From an uncultured Desulfobacter sp. (GTDB lineage Bacteria > Desulfobacterota > Desulfobacteria > Desulfobacterales > Desulfobacteraceae), in contig NZ_OY762929.1 in assembly GCF_963666675.1 (NCBI RefSeq), forward strand, positions 2,728,001 through 2,792,000: a stretch of DNA of 64,000 nucleotides, read 5' to 3'. Shown here piece by piece: positions 43,201 to 50,921 of this stretch (position 1 is its first letter; each line of letters opens with the position of its first letter). A program made the translations under genes and the position numbers. The notes beneath the pieces are model-generated. The model did no database searches. It worked only from the letters and a program-made list of their open reading frames with translations, and had not been told where the DNA came from.

Positions 43201-43236
43201 ATCCTGTTCCGGGGTGTTGAATTCCTGGAACAGGAT
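43201..43236. terminator. Hairpin between convergent fabH and pgi
   Basis: ATCCTGTTCC pairs with GGAACAGGAT, a 10-bp perfect stem with a 16-base loop, located between the two convergent stops. T-rich tails are moderate on both sides, so it may serve both directions. Confidence 0.6.
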
Positions 43237-43249
43237 TGATTGTCCCGCT

Positions 43250-44881
43250 TTATTTTTCAAATAGTAGATCCAGGTAAAAATTATCGGTATTTGATGCGCA
43301 TACAAATGTATATGACGGATCCTGGTTTTTTGCGGCCATTTCTTTTCGGATATCTCCGGCCATGACCTTGCCTAACTCCACACCAAACTGATCGAAGGGG
43401 TTCACTCCGAGAATAAACCCTTCCAAAACGGTTCTGGCCTCGTAAAAAGAGAGCAGCATCCCCACACTTTCGGGTTCCAGATTATCAATGGTTATGATTG
43501 TTGAGGGACGGTTCCCGTCAAAATTTCTGGCCGGATCATCGGAACTGCGCCCTAAAGCAAGGGCCCCTGCCTGGGCCAAAAGATTGGCCCACAGTTCCTG
43601 GTGGTTGGTCACCCCTTTGGACATTGCCTGAAGTCCGGTATATCCCGGTGATTTGACACCGATGAAATCAATGGGGAAGGCCTTTCCCTGGTGGGCCAGC
43701 TGGAAAAATGAGTGCTGGGCATTGGTTCCGGGCTCACCAAAGATGATGGTGCCGGCCGGTTGGATTAAGGGGGACCCTTCCGGGGAAACTGATTTGCCAA
43801 GGCTCTCCATATACAGCTGCTGAACATGTGGGCTGAGCCGGGCCAACCTTGATGCATAGGGAATAATGGCCTGGGCCGGATATGCCATGTACACGGTGTT
43901 CCAAATGGAGATCAGGGCAGCGGTCAACGCAATGTTCTTTTCAGCCGGACTTTCCAGTACATGGGCGTCCATTATTCTGCAGCCCTCCAGAAAACGTTCA
44001 AAGACATCATATCCAAGCGCAAGACTTAAAGGCAGCCCACCCACAGCCGAGGATACCGAATACCTGCCGCCGATGAAATCATACATATGGAAAGAAGCCA
44101 GCACAGGGGTTCCGGAATCATCCCCAGGGCTTCCCTTGGCTGTGATGGTGACCATGTGATCTTCGGGGGCAATGTCAACAGCTTTGAGCCATGTAGCGAC
44201 CTGGTTGAGATTGGCCATGGTTTCGGTGGTGGTGTAGGATTTGGAAATCACGATCCAGAGGGTGGTCTCCGGGTCAACGGATTCAATGACCCGGGCGAAA
44301 TTGTCAATATCCACGTTGGGCAGAAATAAAAGGTCCATTTTTTTGTCAGCGCAGGCCAAAGCCTGGTAAACAAATTCACAGCCAAGATATGAGCCGCCAA
44401 TCCCAATGACAACCGCCTGGGTAAACGGTTTTCCACTTGCCGAACGGATTTTTCCTTCCTGAATTGATAGGCAGAATTGTTCTATCTTTTCATTGACCTG
44501 CTGCATCTGATTTTTAACGTCCATCTGTTTGAATAAAAGTGGTGACGGCCCCGTTCCCCGGGCCGCAGTGTGAAGGGCTGCGCGGTTTTCGGTTGAATTT
44601 ACGATTTCTCCCTGGGTCATGTCACTGAATTTTTTATGTGCATCGGATAAAACCTGGGCTTCACGCAGCAAAGACAACGCATTTTCATCAAGCCGCTGAC
44701 GTGAAAAATCCATAAAAAAACCGTCAATACCCAGGCTGAAATCAGAAAATCGTCCGGGCAGGTCTAAAAGCCGGCTCAAATGATGGTCCGGAGAATTAAA
44801 TTTCCGGGCCGCCTGTGTTAGTTTTGCATGAAGGTTTTTAATTGAAGAATCATCCGGATACAGCAAACCAGCCGGGCTCAT
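43250..44881 (-). CDS. pgi: Glucose-6-phosphate isomerase
   Basis: The enzyme interconverts glucose 6-phosphate and fructose 6-phosphate. The ATG at 44881 is chosen because AAGGAG lies 8 bases before it, giving 543 residues (normal is about 550). A TTG six codons upstream is less likely. Family motifs are AVVIGIGGSYLGCEF, VISKSYTTTET, GGRYSVSSAVG and the catalytic-glutamate region GEPGTNAQHSFFQLAHQG. It would link gluconeogenesis to hexose supply for cell-wall precursors, fitting glmM nearby. Confidence 0.95.
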   Translation of the reverse strand: MSPAGLLYPDDSSIKNLHAKLTQAARKFNSPDHHLSRLLDLPGRFSDFSLGIDGFFMDFSRQRLDENALSLLREAQVLSDAHKKFSDMTQGEIVNSTENRAALHTAARGTGPSPLLFKQMDVKNQMQQVNEKIEQFCLSIQEGKIRSASGKPFTQAVVIGIGGSYLGCEFVYQALACADKKMDLLFLPNVDIDNFARVIESVDPETTLWIVISKSYTTTETMANLNQVATWLKAVDIAPEDHMVTITAKGSPGDDSGTPVLASFHMYDFIGGRYSVSSAVGGLPLSLALGYDVFERFLEGCRIMDAHVLESPAEKNIALTAALISIWNTVYMAYPAQAIIPYASRLARLSPHVQQLYMESLGKSVSPEGSPLIQPAGTIIFGEPGTNAQHSFFQLAHQGKAFPIDFIGVKSPGYTGLQAMSKGVTNHQELWANLLAQAGALALGRSSDDPARNFDGNRPSTIITIDNLEPESVGMLLSFYEARTVLEGFILGVNPFDQFGVELGKVMAGDIRKEMAAKNQDPSYTFVCASNTDNFYLDLLFEK

Positions 44882-44975
44882 ATGTATTTCTCCTTGCAAT
44901 TGAAGTGTTTTGGCGTATGAATATGATGAAGTCTTGCCTGCCTGCTCATGTTAGAATAATGCGTTCCCTGTCTGG

Positions 44976-45039
44976 GGCATTGCATAACAATTTACAATCC
45001 TCACATACTTTAGTATGCTCTTGTTGTAATTGTGATGCC
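44976..45039. repeat. Long imperfect inverted repeat in the pgi / beta-helix intergenic region
   Basis: GGCAT, ACAATTTACAA and the centre CATACT-TT-AGTATG pair imperfectly with ATGCC, TTGTAATTGT and their partners to give a hairpin of about 64 bases. It lies between divergent genes. It could be a mobile-element remnant or a regulatory structure. Confidence 0.4.
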
Positions 45040-45178
45040 GCTTGCTCCTGACAAGTTTTTGAACTTAAAGCGTTTCTAACGCGCCGTCCAAACACGGTGT
45101 TTTATTCAGGCAATAATATTTATAGAATAAAATTTGATGAGAATAAACCCTTGGGAATATAATTTAAGAATTTGAACC

Positions 45179-46408
45179 ATGAATGTAAAGAAGATTGAAG
45201 CCCTGATACAAAAAGGGGTAAACATCCCAAATCCAGCCACCGTGTTCGTCGGTGATGATATTGACGTTGAACGTATATCCCCGGATGGTGTAACGCTTTA
45301 TTCGGGCACCAAACTGACCGGGGCAAAAACCCTTATCATGCCAGGCTCTGTGCTTGGTTACGAAACACCGGTAACGGTTGAGAACTGTCTTCTTGGACCC
45401 GGCACAAAACTTAAAGGCGGTTATTTTCAGGAATCCGTTTTCATGGGGGATAATGTCTTTGGTTCCGGTGGGCACGTGCGAACAGGATGTATTCTTGAAG
45501 AACAGGCCAACGCAGCCCACACCGTCGGGCTCAAGCAGACCATCCTTTTTCCCTTTGTCACCCTGGGCAGCCTGATCAATTTCTGCGATTGCCTGATGGC
45601 CGGAGGCACCAGTCGAAAGGATCATTCCGAGGTGGGATCATCCTTTATCCATTTTAATTACACCCCGAACCAGGACAAAGCAACGGCCTCCATGATGGGC
45701 AATGTCTACCAGGGCGTGATGCTCAACAAGCAACCGGTGTTCCTCGGGGGCCAGGGCGGGCTTGTGGGACCCGTCAGAATCGCTTTTGGGTGTATCAGTG
45801 CCGCAGGCTCAATTATCCGGAACAGCGAAGATCGATGTGATCGGCTGATCATGGGCGGAACCATGAGAAGCGCTTCCGTTCAGTGGCGTCCGGGTATCTA
45901 TACCCGGCCTGATAGAATTCTAACCGAAAACATCTACTATATTTCAGGGCTGTATGCCCTAAAGGCCTGGTATCATTTTGTTCGTTCCCTTTTTACCTGG
46001 GACGGCATGTCCCAGACCCTTGTGTCAGGCCTGCAGGCAAATATTGATGTGTGTATTCAAGAACGCATAAAGCGGTTGAATGCCTTCGCAGATAAACTTG
46101 AACAATCAAAGAATATTTTGCTGCAAAGAGGTAAAGGGCAGGGCAGTCCTTCTCTTGATGTCCACGACACGGTTCTTGGAAAACTAACCCGGTTGTCGTC
46201 AATATTAGATCAGGCTGAAAATGATATTAAAGCCCCTGGACCGGATGGTGAAACATTCATTCAGCACATTGACACAAAAAATAATGATAGTAAAAAAGAC
46301 TACGTTGGATTCATTCAAAATCTTGACGAATCCATTTCGACCTTGGGATCGGCATGGCTTAAAAATATTGAAGATCGGATTGTCGGCGGGTTTGCGTTGA
46401 ACGACTAA
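45179..46408 (+). CDS. Left-handed beta-helix protein (GlmU acyltransferase-like), upstream of glmM
   Basis: A 409-residue protein whose first 250 residues show hexapeptide-like repeats of a left-handed beta-helix. Examples are LIMPGSVLGY, CLLGPGTKLKGG, SVFMGDNVFGSGG and a glycine-rich loop GGQGGLVGPVRI. It resembles the acyltransferase half of GlmU-type proteins but lacks the N-terminal nucleotidyltransferase (no LAAGxGTRM). The C-terminal 140 residues are helical with heptad patterns. The neighbour glmM suggests a role with amino-sugar phosphates or UDP-GlcNAc, but catalysis is not shown. No AAGGAGG-class ribosome-binding site is seen; GAATTTG precedes the ATG. Confidence 0.7.
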   Translation: MNVKKIEALIQKGVNIPNPATVFVGDDIDVERISPDGVTLYSGTKLTGAKTLIMPGSVLGYETPVTVENCLLGPGTKLKGGYFQESVFMGDNVFGSGGHVRTGCILEEQANAAHTVGLKQTILFPFVTLGSLINFCDCLMAGGTSRKDHSEVGSSFIHFNYTPNQDKATASMMGNVYQGVMLNKQPVFLGGQGGLVGPVRIAFGCISAAGSIIRNSEDRCDRLIMGGTMRSASVQWRPGIYTRPDRILTENIYYISGLYALKAWYHFVRSLFTWDGMSQTLVSGLQANIDVCIQERIKRLNAFADKLEQSKNILLQRGKGQGSPSLDVHDTVLGKLTRLSSILDQAENDIKAPGPDGETFIQHIDTKNNDSKKDYVGFIQNLDESISTLGSAWLKNIEDRIVGGFALND

Positions 46409-46468
46409 CAACTATGGACCGTTCAGACATCTTTGCTATCAGGCTTAAACTCACAACGAAAATTTAAA
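46409..46468 (+). repeat. Degenerate copy of two-hairpin repeat (copy E)
   Basis: ACTATGGACCGTTCAGACAT, CAGGCTTAAACTCACAACG and AAAATTTAAAACG follow the layout of the dispersed repeat with many substitutions. It fills most of the gap between the beta-helix gene and glmM. Confidence 0.6.
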
Positions 46469-46497
46469 ACGAATCTAAAGTTAGGATAACCATTTCA

Positions 46498-47838
46498 ATG
46501 GGACAGTTATTTGGAACAGACGGTATACGGGGCATGGCAAACACCTATCCCATGACATGCGATTTGGCAATGAAAACAGGCCAGGCCGTGGGCATTTTGA
46601 TGCAAAAATCTTCCAACAATTGTGTTGTCATCGGTCGGGATACCAGAATTTCAGGCCAAATGCTTGAAGCTGCTCTTGCTGCAGGCATCGCGTCGGTGGG
46701 GGTTGATGTAATGATCGCCGGTGTTATTCCCACACCGGCAGTGGCGTATCTGAGCGGTGCGGTTGAATCCTGCGGGGCCGGTATTATGATCTCCGCCTCC
46801 CATAATCCCTACCACGATAACGGCATCAAAATTTTTCAAAAAGGCGGCATTAAATTATCCGATGATCAGGAAGCTGACCTTGAAAGCATGATCCTCGGCC
46901 CGGCCATTGATCTGCCGTCAAATATTGGCACTATCGGCTATGCCGATGATGCCCAGGATAAATACGCACAGTTCCTGGTTAAAAAATTTAATTTTCAAAG
47001 CAATGCAGGAAAACTCAAACTGGTTATTGATGCAGCAAATGGTGCGGCCAGTTTCTGTGCCCCCAAGATATTTAAGGCCGATATTTTTGATGTCACTTTT
47101 ATTCACAACCAGCCGAACGGCATAAACATAAACGAAGCATGCGGCTCCCAGCACACCCAAGACCTAAGCGGTCATGTCAAAAAAATAGATGCGGATCTTG
47201 GCCTTGCCTTTGACGGCGACGCCGACCGTTTGATTGCCGTAGATGAGACAGGCAGGCAGATCACCGGAGATACTTTACTGGCTATTCTGGCCGGATTTTC
47301 CAAACAGACCGGAAAACTCGGCAATAATATCGTTGTCAGTACGGTGATGAGCAATGTGGGCTTTGGCAATGCATTGGCCCATTTGGGCATCAAACATGAA
47401 ATAACAGGGGTCGGGGACAGACAAGTATTGGCGCGTATGAAAGAGACAGGCGCCCTGATGGGCGGGGAAGATTCGGGCCACATGATTTTTCTGGACGAAC
47501 AGACCACAGGTGATGGATTGTTATCGGCATTAAAGCTCATCGAAGTGATGCTTGAAACCCAAAAGCCGTTATCCGAACTTGCTGAAATTATGACCGTTTA
47601 TCCCCAGATTCTGATCAATGTTGAAGTGGACGCATCCAGGCCCGATTTTATGGAAGTCCCCATGGTTGCAGATGCCATTAACGCCGTGGAATCAGAATTG
47701 GGCAGTCAGGGCAGGGTACTTGTGCGGTATTCCGGGACACAACCATTGCTCAGGGTTATGGTTGAAGGGCCTGAAGAAAATATGACCCGTCAATGCTGCG
47801 AAAAAATCTGCGAAGCTATCCGAATTCATTTAAAATAA
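46498..47838 (+). CDS. glmM: Phosphoglucosamine mutase
   Basis: GlmM converts glucosamine 6-phosphate to glucosamine 1-phosphate for UDP-GlcNAc synthesis. The 446-residue length fits. The phosphoserine is S101 in SASHNPYHDNGIK. The metal loop is FDGDADR, the sugar-binding loop GGEDSGH, and the phosphate-binding end RYSGTQPLLRV. The start MGQLFGTDGIRG is diagnostic. It ends before a strong terminator. Confidence 0.96.
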   Translation: MGQLFGTDGIRGMANTYPMTCDLAMKTGQAVGILMQKSSNNCVVIGRDTRISGQMLEAALAAGIASVGVDVMIAGVIPTPAVAYLSGAVESCGAGIMISASHNPYHDNGIKIFQKGGIKLSDDQEADLESMILGPAIDLPSNIGTIGYADDAQDKYAQFLVKKFNFQSNAGKLKLVIDAANGAASFCAPKIFKADIFDVTFIHNQPNGININEACGSQHTQDLSGHVKKIDADLGLAFDGDADRLIAVDETGRQITGDTLLAILAGFSKQTGKLGNNIVVSTVMSNVGFGNALAHLGIKHEITGVGDRQVLARMKETGALMGGEDSGHMIFLDEQTTGDGLLSALKLIEVMLETQKPLSELAEIMTVYPQILINVEVDASRPDFMEVPMVADAINAVESELGSQGRVLVRYSGTQPLLRVMVEGPEENMTRQCCEKICEAIRIHLK

Positions 47839-47930
47839 TGAAGTACCAGCTTCTCAAATCTAATCTCGCTAAACATGTGGAATAGTATGCATATTGGGGC
47901 AGGGCAGGGCGCTAACAGGTAAAAAGGATC

Positions 47931-47972
47931 AAAAAGCCCCCGGAACAACTCTCATTGTTCCGGGGGCTTTTT
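47931..47972. terminator. Strong bidirectional terminator between glmM and BI-1 gene
   Basis: AAAAAGCCCCCGGAACAA pairs with TTGTTCCGGGGGCTTTTT, an 18-bp perfect stem with a 6-base loop and a T-run on each strand. Confidence 0.92.
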
Positions 47973-48003
47973 GTTGATGAATTAAATCGAATATTCTAAG
48001 AAC

Positions 48004-48711
48004 TTAATCTCTTGCTACACCAAGCAGGCTAAGCAGATGAACGAAAAGCCCCATAAAATCAAGGTAAAGGCTTAATGCGCCAAGAATGGCGCCTTTGCGG
48101 ACCATGGCACCGGTTGCATCCATGGGAAGCGTAACCGCCATGGATTTGAGTTTCTGGGTATCATAGGCCGTAAGACCTGTGAACAGTACAACCGCAACCA
48201 TGGAGATGATGGTCTGCATGGCTGAGCTCTGGATAAAGATGTTTACAACCATGGCAATAATAATACCAAAGAGTCCCATCATCAAAAACTGTCCCATTCC
48301 GGTGAGATCTTTCTTGGTTATCATGCCGTAAACGCTTGCGGCACCAAAAGTCGCAGCGCAGATAAAAAAGGTTGAGGCAATGGATGCCTGGGTATAAATC
48401 ATAAAAATCGGGGCAAGACAGATTCCGTAAAGCACGGTAAGTCCCATATAAAGACCTGTTGCCGTAGTTGCCTGCATTTTTTGAATCCGTGCGCTGAGAA
48501 ATCCGCACATCACAATTAGACCGATGAATAATACCCATGGCATGATGGGATTGCCGTATACGGCCTGCATCACGGCCGGGCTTTCAGATACAAAATATGA
48601 CGTCAAGCCTGTGGCTGCAAGCCCCATGGCCATCCAGTTGTATGTGCTTCTGATAAACGCATTGACCTGGGTCATGACCCAGGTTTGCTGATAGGAAAGA
48701 TTTGTGTTCAT
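48004..48711 (-). CDS. Bax inhibitor-1/YccA family membrane protein
   Basis: A 235-residue protein with seven hydrophobic segments, typical for BI-1. The conserved AYDTQKLK motif lies near 186, and the closing acidic/polar tail has LYLDFMGLFVHLLSLLG. Bacterial members such as YetJ are pH-sensitive calcium leak channels, and E. coli YccA interacts with FtsH. The N-terminal VNAFIRSTYNWMAMGLA is the usual beginning. A ribosome-binding site AAAAAGGAGCTGCA precedes the ATG. The function in this organism is not established. Confidence 0.92.
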   Translation of the reverse strand: MNTNLSYQQTWVMTQVNAFIRSTYNWMAMGLAATGLTSYFVSESPAVMQAVYGNPIMPWVLFIGLIVMCGFLSARIQKMQATTATGLYMGLTVLYGICLAPIFMIYTQASIASTFFICAATFGAASVYGMITKKDLTGMGQFLMMGLFGIIIAMVVNIFIQSSAMQTIISMVAVVLFTGLTAYDTQKLKSMAVTLPMDATGAMVRKGAILGALSLYLDFMGLFVHLLSLLGVARD

Positions 48712-48773
48712 TGCAGCTCCTTTTTATTTCAAGTTAGTCCAAGTAAAACGATTTGAATATTATTTCTATTCTC

Positions 48774-48823
48774 TGTGGTTTAAGCCCGGATACTAAGAAC
48801 CAGGTGCCGGCTCATAGCCATTT
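48774..48823 (-). repeat. Degenerate copy of two-hairpin repeat (copy F)
   Basis: On the minus strand, ATGGCTATGAGCCGGCACCT and GGGCTTAAACCACA follow the first hairpin of the dispersed repeat with many changes. Only the first module is discernible. Confidence 0.4.
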
Positions 48824-49033
48824 TTTTAAAGATAATATAACACGGGCAGGGCAGATTTCAATATTACATTTTGATTATATAAAACAGTCTGATATCAAAT
48901 TTTACAATTTAAAAGTTTACATAATATATATTATCAGACTTTGGGATGGTGAAAGAATAGGAGGGTTGCTATTAACCATAAAGATAAATTAGCGGAGGTA
49001 CTACTTAAGCTAATAAGCCGTCCCAAAAAGAAA

Positions 49034-49108
49034 ATCCTTAATGGCGGCAACCATTAAGGATCTCCCAGAAGCCTTGGGCTTCTTAATATGAATTACATAT
49101 TAAGAAGC
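49034..49108 (+). promoter_or_regulatory. Cluster of three hairpins, two mutually exclusive, before the ICE genes
   Basis: Hairpin 1 is ATCCTTAATGG/CCATTAAGGAT (49034-49061, 11-bp stem). Hairpin 2 is AGAAGCC/GGCTTCT (49067-49083). Hairpin 3 is GCTTCTTAATATG/CATATTAAGAAGC (49078-49108, 13-bp stem). Hairpins 2 and 3 share bases 49078-49083, so only one can form. The site is 70-145 bases before the first ICE gene. It could be an attenuator, a protein-binding site, or part of an origin (oriT/replication). Confidence 0.6.
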
Positions 49109-49178
49109 TAACTCAACGAATAGAGTTTGTCAAGCTTACAGGTGTAGTGTTTTCTTTTTTTCGGCTCGAAAGGAAAAT

Positions 49179-50333
49179 ATGAATTACAGTTTGATATCGC
49201 ATGGTTATGCGAATGATCTGGATCTATGGTTCCCGAAAATAACAATAGATGGGGGCAAAATGCCGGCAGGTGTACAAAATACATTTAGAGCAATGATTAG
49301 ATGTGCGGTTGGTAAGAACCATACATTTGTGAACATAGGCACATTAGCCAGCCGTACAAATGTATGCTATCGGACCATTGAAAGACATATCAAGACCCTC
49401 AAAGAAGCCAAGTTGATCACCGCTGTCAAAGAGGAAATTAACGGCTGGACAGAGACCGTGTATTATTTTCTTGCTCATCCTGCAATCGGTAAATTCAGAG
49501 AATTACGGTCCGGCAAAGCAAAACTTGAACAGTCAAAGTCGGTTGAAGAACCCAAACAAAGTCTGACAGAAAAGGCTTCAGAACCAGAAAATAGCCACCT
49601 GGAGCTTGATCACGCGTGTCATGCTGCGGATCGACAAAATGTCGGCAATTTGTCGGATCATACCTTTGATAGATTATATAAGAATACTCCCCCCCTACCC
49701 CACTATTCAGAATCAGTTCAAGACCGCCAGGAGCCTGCCACCTGGGCAAAAATCAGAGAGAGTATTATTTCGAAAGACGAGCTAAATTTAGCGGCCAAGT
49801 ATCTTCCCTGCCTGGTGGCTCAAATCGAGAACGGCAGTGTAATCCTGTCAGGGCCAAACAAAATAGCATTACAAAGAATCGAAAAACATTACGGTCAAAC
49901 TCTCAAAGATAATTTTTCTTTTTTTGGCGTTAAAACCATTATCTTTGATGTCTATTCGGAAGAACTCCAAAGAAAAAAAGATGAAGAACAAAAGCGGCAA
50001 GACCATCTACAGCTGCAGCATCAGAAGGAAAAGCAGCAAAAAATTTTGGCTGAAAAACAGCGGCAGGAAGCTGAATTAGATAGCTTACCCCTCAAAAAAC
50101 AATTCGATGTGGTTTTAAGTCAATACCCCCGACAAACCGGGCAATGGCAAGCCTGGATGAATTTTAAAAAACTTGTTCGGGCCGGAGAACTGCCAAAAAC
50201 ATCAAAACTTTTACAAATCATTTTAAAAAATAAGATGTCCCATGACTGGCAGCGGGATAATGGCCGCTGGATACCGGGACTATCAAAATTTTTGAAAGAA
50301 AGAAGATGGTTAGATTATGGAGAATGGACCTAA
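49179..50333 (+). CDS. Winged-helix ICE protein with Gln/Lys-rich coiled coil (replication/regulation type)
   Basis: Residues about 30-100 form a winged helix-turn-helix (FVNIGTLASRTNVCYRTIERHI then LITAVKEEINGWTETVYYFL, each cited in part), like the N-terminal domain of plasmid replication initiators and phage O/DnaD-like proteins. The middle is Ser/Glu-rich and probably unstructured. Residues about 265-300 are a Gln/Lys coiled coil (KQQKILAEKQRQEAELD). A conserved-looking C-terminal helical domain (about 305-384) has WQAWMNFKKLVRAG and WIPGLSKFLKERRW, reminiscent of replication accessory proteins. It is the first gene of the element. No catalytic motif is visible, so an initiator-like or regulatory role is inference. 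It overlaps the TraK-like gene by 17 bases. Confidence 0.6.
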   Translation: MNYSLISHGYANDLDLWFPKITIDGGKMPAGVQNTFRAMIRCAVGKNHTFVNIGTLASRTNVCYRTIERHIKTLKEAKLITAVKEEINGWTETVYYFLAHPAIGKFRELRSGKAKLEQSKSVEEPKQSLTEKASEPENSHLELDHACHAADRQNVGNLSDHTFDRLYKNTPPLPHYSESVQDRQEPATWAKIRESIISKDELNLAAKYLPCLVAQIENGSVILSGPNKIALQRIEKHYGQTLKDNFSFFGVKTIIFDVYSEELQRKKDEEQKRQDHLQLQHQKEKQQKILAEKQRQEAELDSLPLKKQFDVVLSQYPRQTGQWQAWMNFKKLVRAGELPKTSKLLQIILKNKMSHDWQRDNGRWIPGLSKFLKERRWLDYGEWT

Positions 50334-50529
50334 GCCCTCATGTAAAAGTCAGTACCTTGCTATCCATGAAGAAACCCAAACACTGCTTAAGCAGGGTTAT
50401 ACAATCAAAGCCGTGTACGATTATTTCTTCAAAAAGGGTGTGATTCATATGTCATATAATTCCTGGACTAAAATATTAAAAAATTACCATAAACCCTTCC
50501 CTTTTACACAAAAGAAAGACGAATTATGA
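50317..50529 (+). CDS. TraK-like conjugation protein, copy 1
   Basis: A 70-residue protein whose core QYLAIHEETQTLLKQGYTIK and the following VYDYFFKKGVIHMSY align with the conserved part of RP4 TraK (AFLAVRDDVQAALDAGYAVK, then IW.H..ETG.I..SYETF). TraK of IncP plasmids binds the transfer origin and shapes the relaxosome. The acidic and basic extensions of plasmid TraK are missing, so this is close to a minimal domain. It overlaps both neighbours (17 and 4 bases). A near-duplicate follows immediately. Confidence 0.65.
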   Translation: MENGPKPSCKSQYLAIHEETQTLLKQGYTIKAVYDYFFKKGVIHMSYNSWTKILKNYHKPFPFTQKKDEL

Positions 50530-50864
50530 AACCTTCATGTAAAAGTCAATATCTGGCCATTCATCACGAAGCAAAAGCTTTGTTTTCAAAGGGTTACTCA
50601 AAAAAGACCATTTACGATCATTTTATCGAAAAAGATAAAATTCATATGTCGTATGTGGCCTGGGCAAAAATTATGGAAAACCACGATCAGAGGTTTCCCT
50701 TCGGTCAAAAAAAAGCCCCAAAAGAAAAAATCATCCGTCAAGGTCAAGGCAAATTAAGGGGTAAATTTAGCCATTCAAACGATCCTTACCCGCCAGAAAC
50801 AGACTTTGTTGAGGAAGAAAAAGAAAATGAAAAACCGTTTACCCTAATTAAAAAGGGAGAATAA
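50526..50864 (+). CDS. TraK-like conjugation protein, copy 2
   Basis: A 112-residue paralogue of the gene before it: KPSCKSQYLAIHHEAKALFS and TIYDHFIEKDKIHMSYVAWA are closely related to copy 1, and FPF.QKK is shared. It has an added basic then acidic C-terminal tail (KEKIIRQGQGKLRGK, then EEEKENEK). RP4 TraK is likewise a small core with a charged tail and binds oriT. The two genes overlap by 4 bases and must have arisen by tandem duplication. The origin of transfer may be close, but no nick site was recognised. Confidence 0.68.
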   Translation: MKPSCKSQYLAIHHEAKALFSKGYSKKTIYDHFIEKDKIHMSYVAWAKIMENHDQRFPFGQKKAPKEKIIRQGQGKLRGKFSHSNDPYPPETDFVEEEKENEKPFTLIKKGE

Positions 50865-50921
50865 CCCTAATTTTGAGTAGCCCTAAAACAGAGCATTAAT
50901 TTTTTTTGGGGGAGATTAACA

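Larger units (their letters stand above)
48712..49178. other. Intergenic region at the chromosome-ICE junction
   Basis: The 467 bases between BI-1 and the first ICE gene hold a degenerate dispersed repeat, AT-rich sequence and a cluster of hairpins near 49034-49108. No gene is supported; a 79-codon frame here lacks similarity and a good start signal. The ICE end may lie in this stretch, but no att duplication or integrase could be identified. Confidence 0.5.

Noticed and set aside
44842..45051. 69-codon plus-strand frame in the pgi leader
   Set aside because: It overlaps the pgi 5' end antisense, contains the palindrome and has no start signal or recognisable domain.
48753..48992. 79-codon plus-strand frame upstream of the ICE
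   Set aside because: It crosses a degenerate repeat, has no ribosome-binding site and looks like AT-rich intergenic sequence.
48712..49178. IncP-type oriT nick site near the TraK-like genes
   Set aside because: No YATCCTG-Y type nick motif beside an inverted repeat was found. The hairpins here do not match known IncP oriT, so I record them only as structured DNA.
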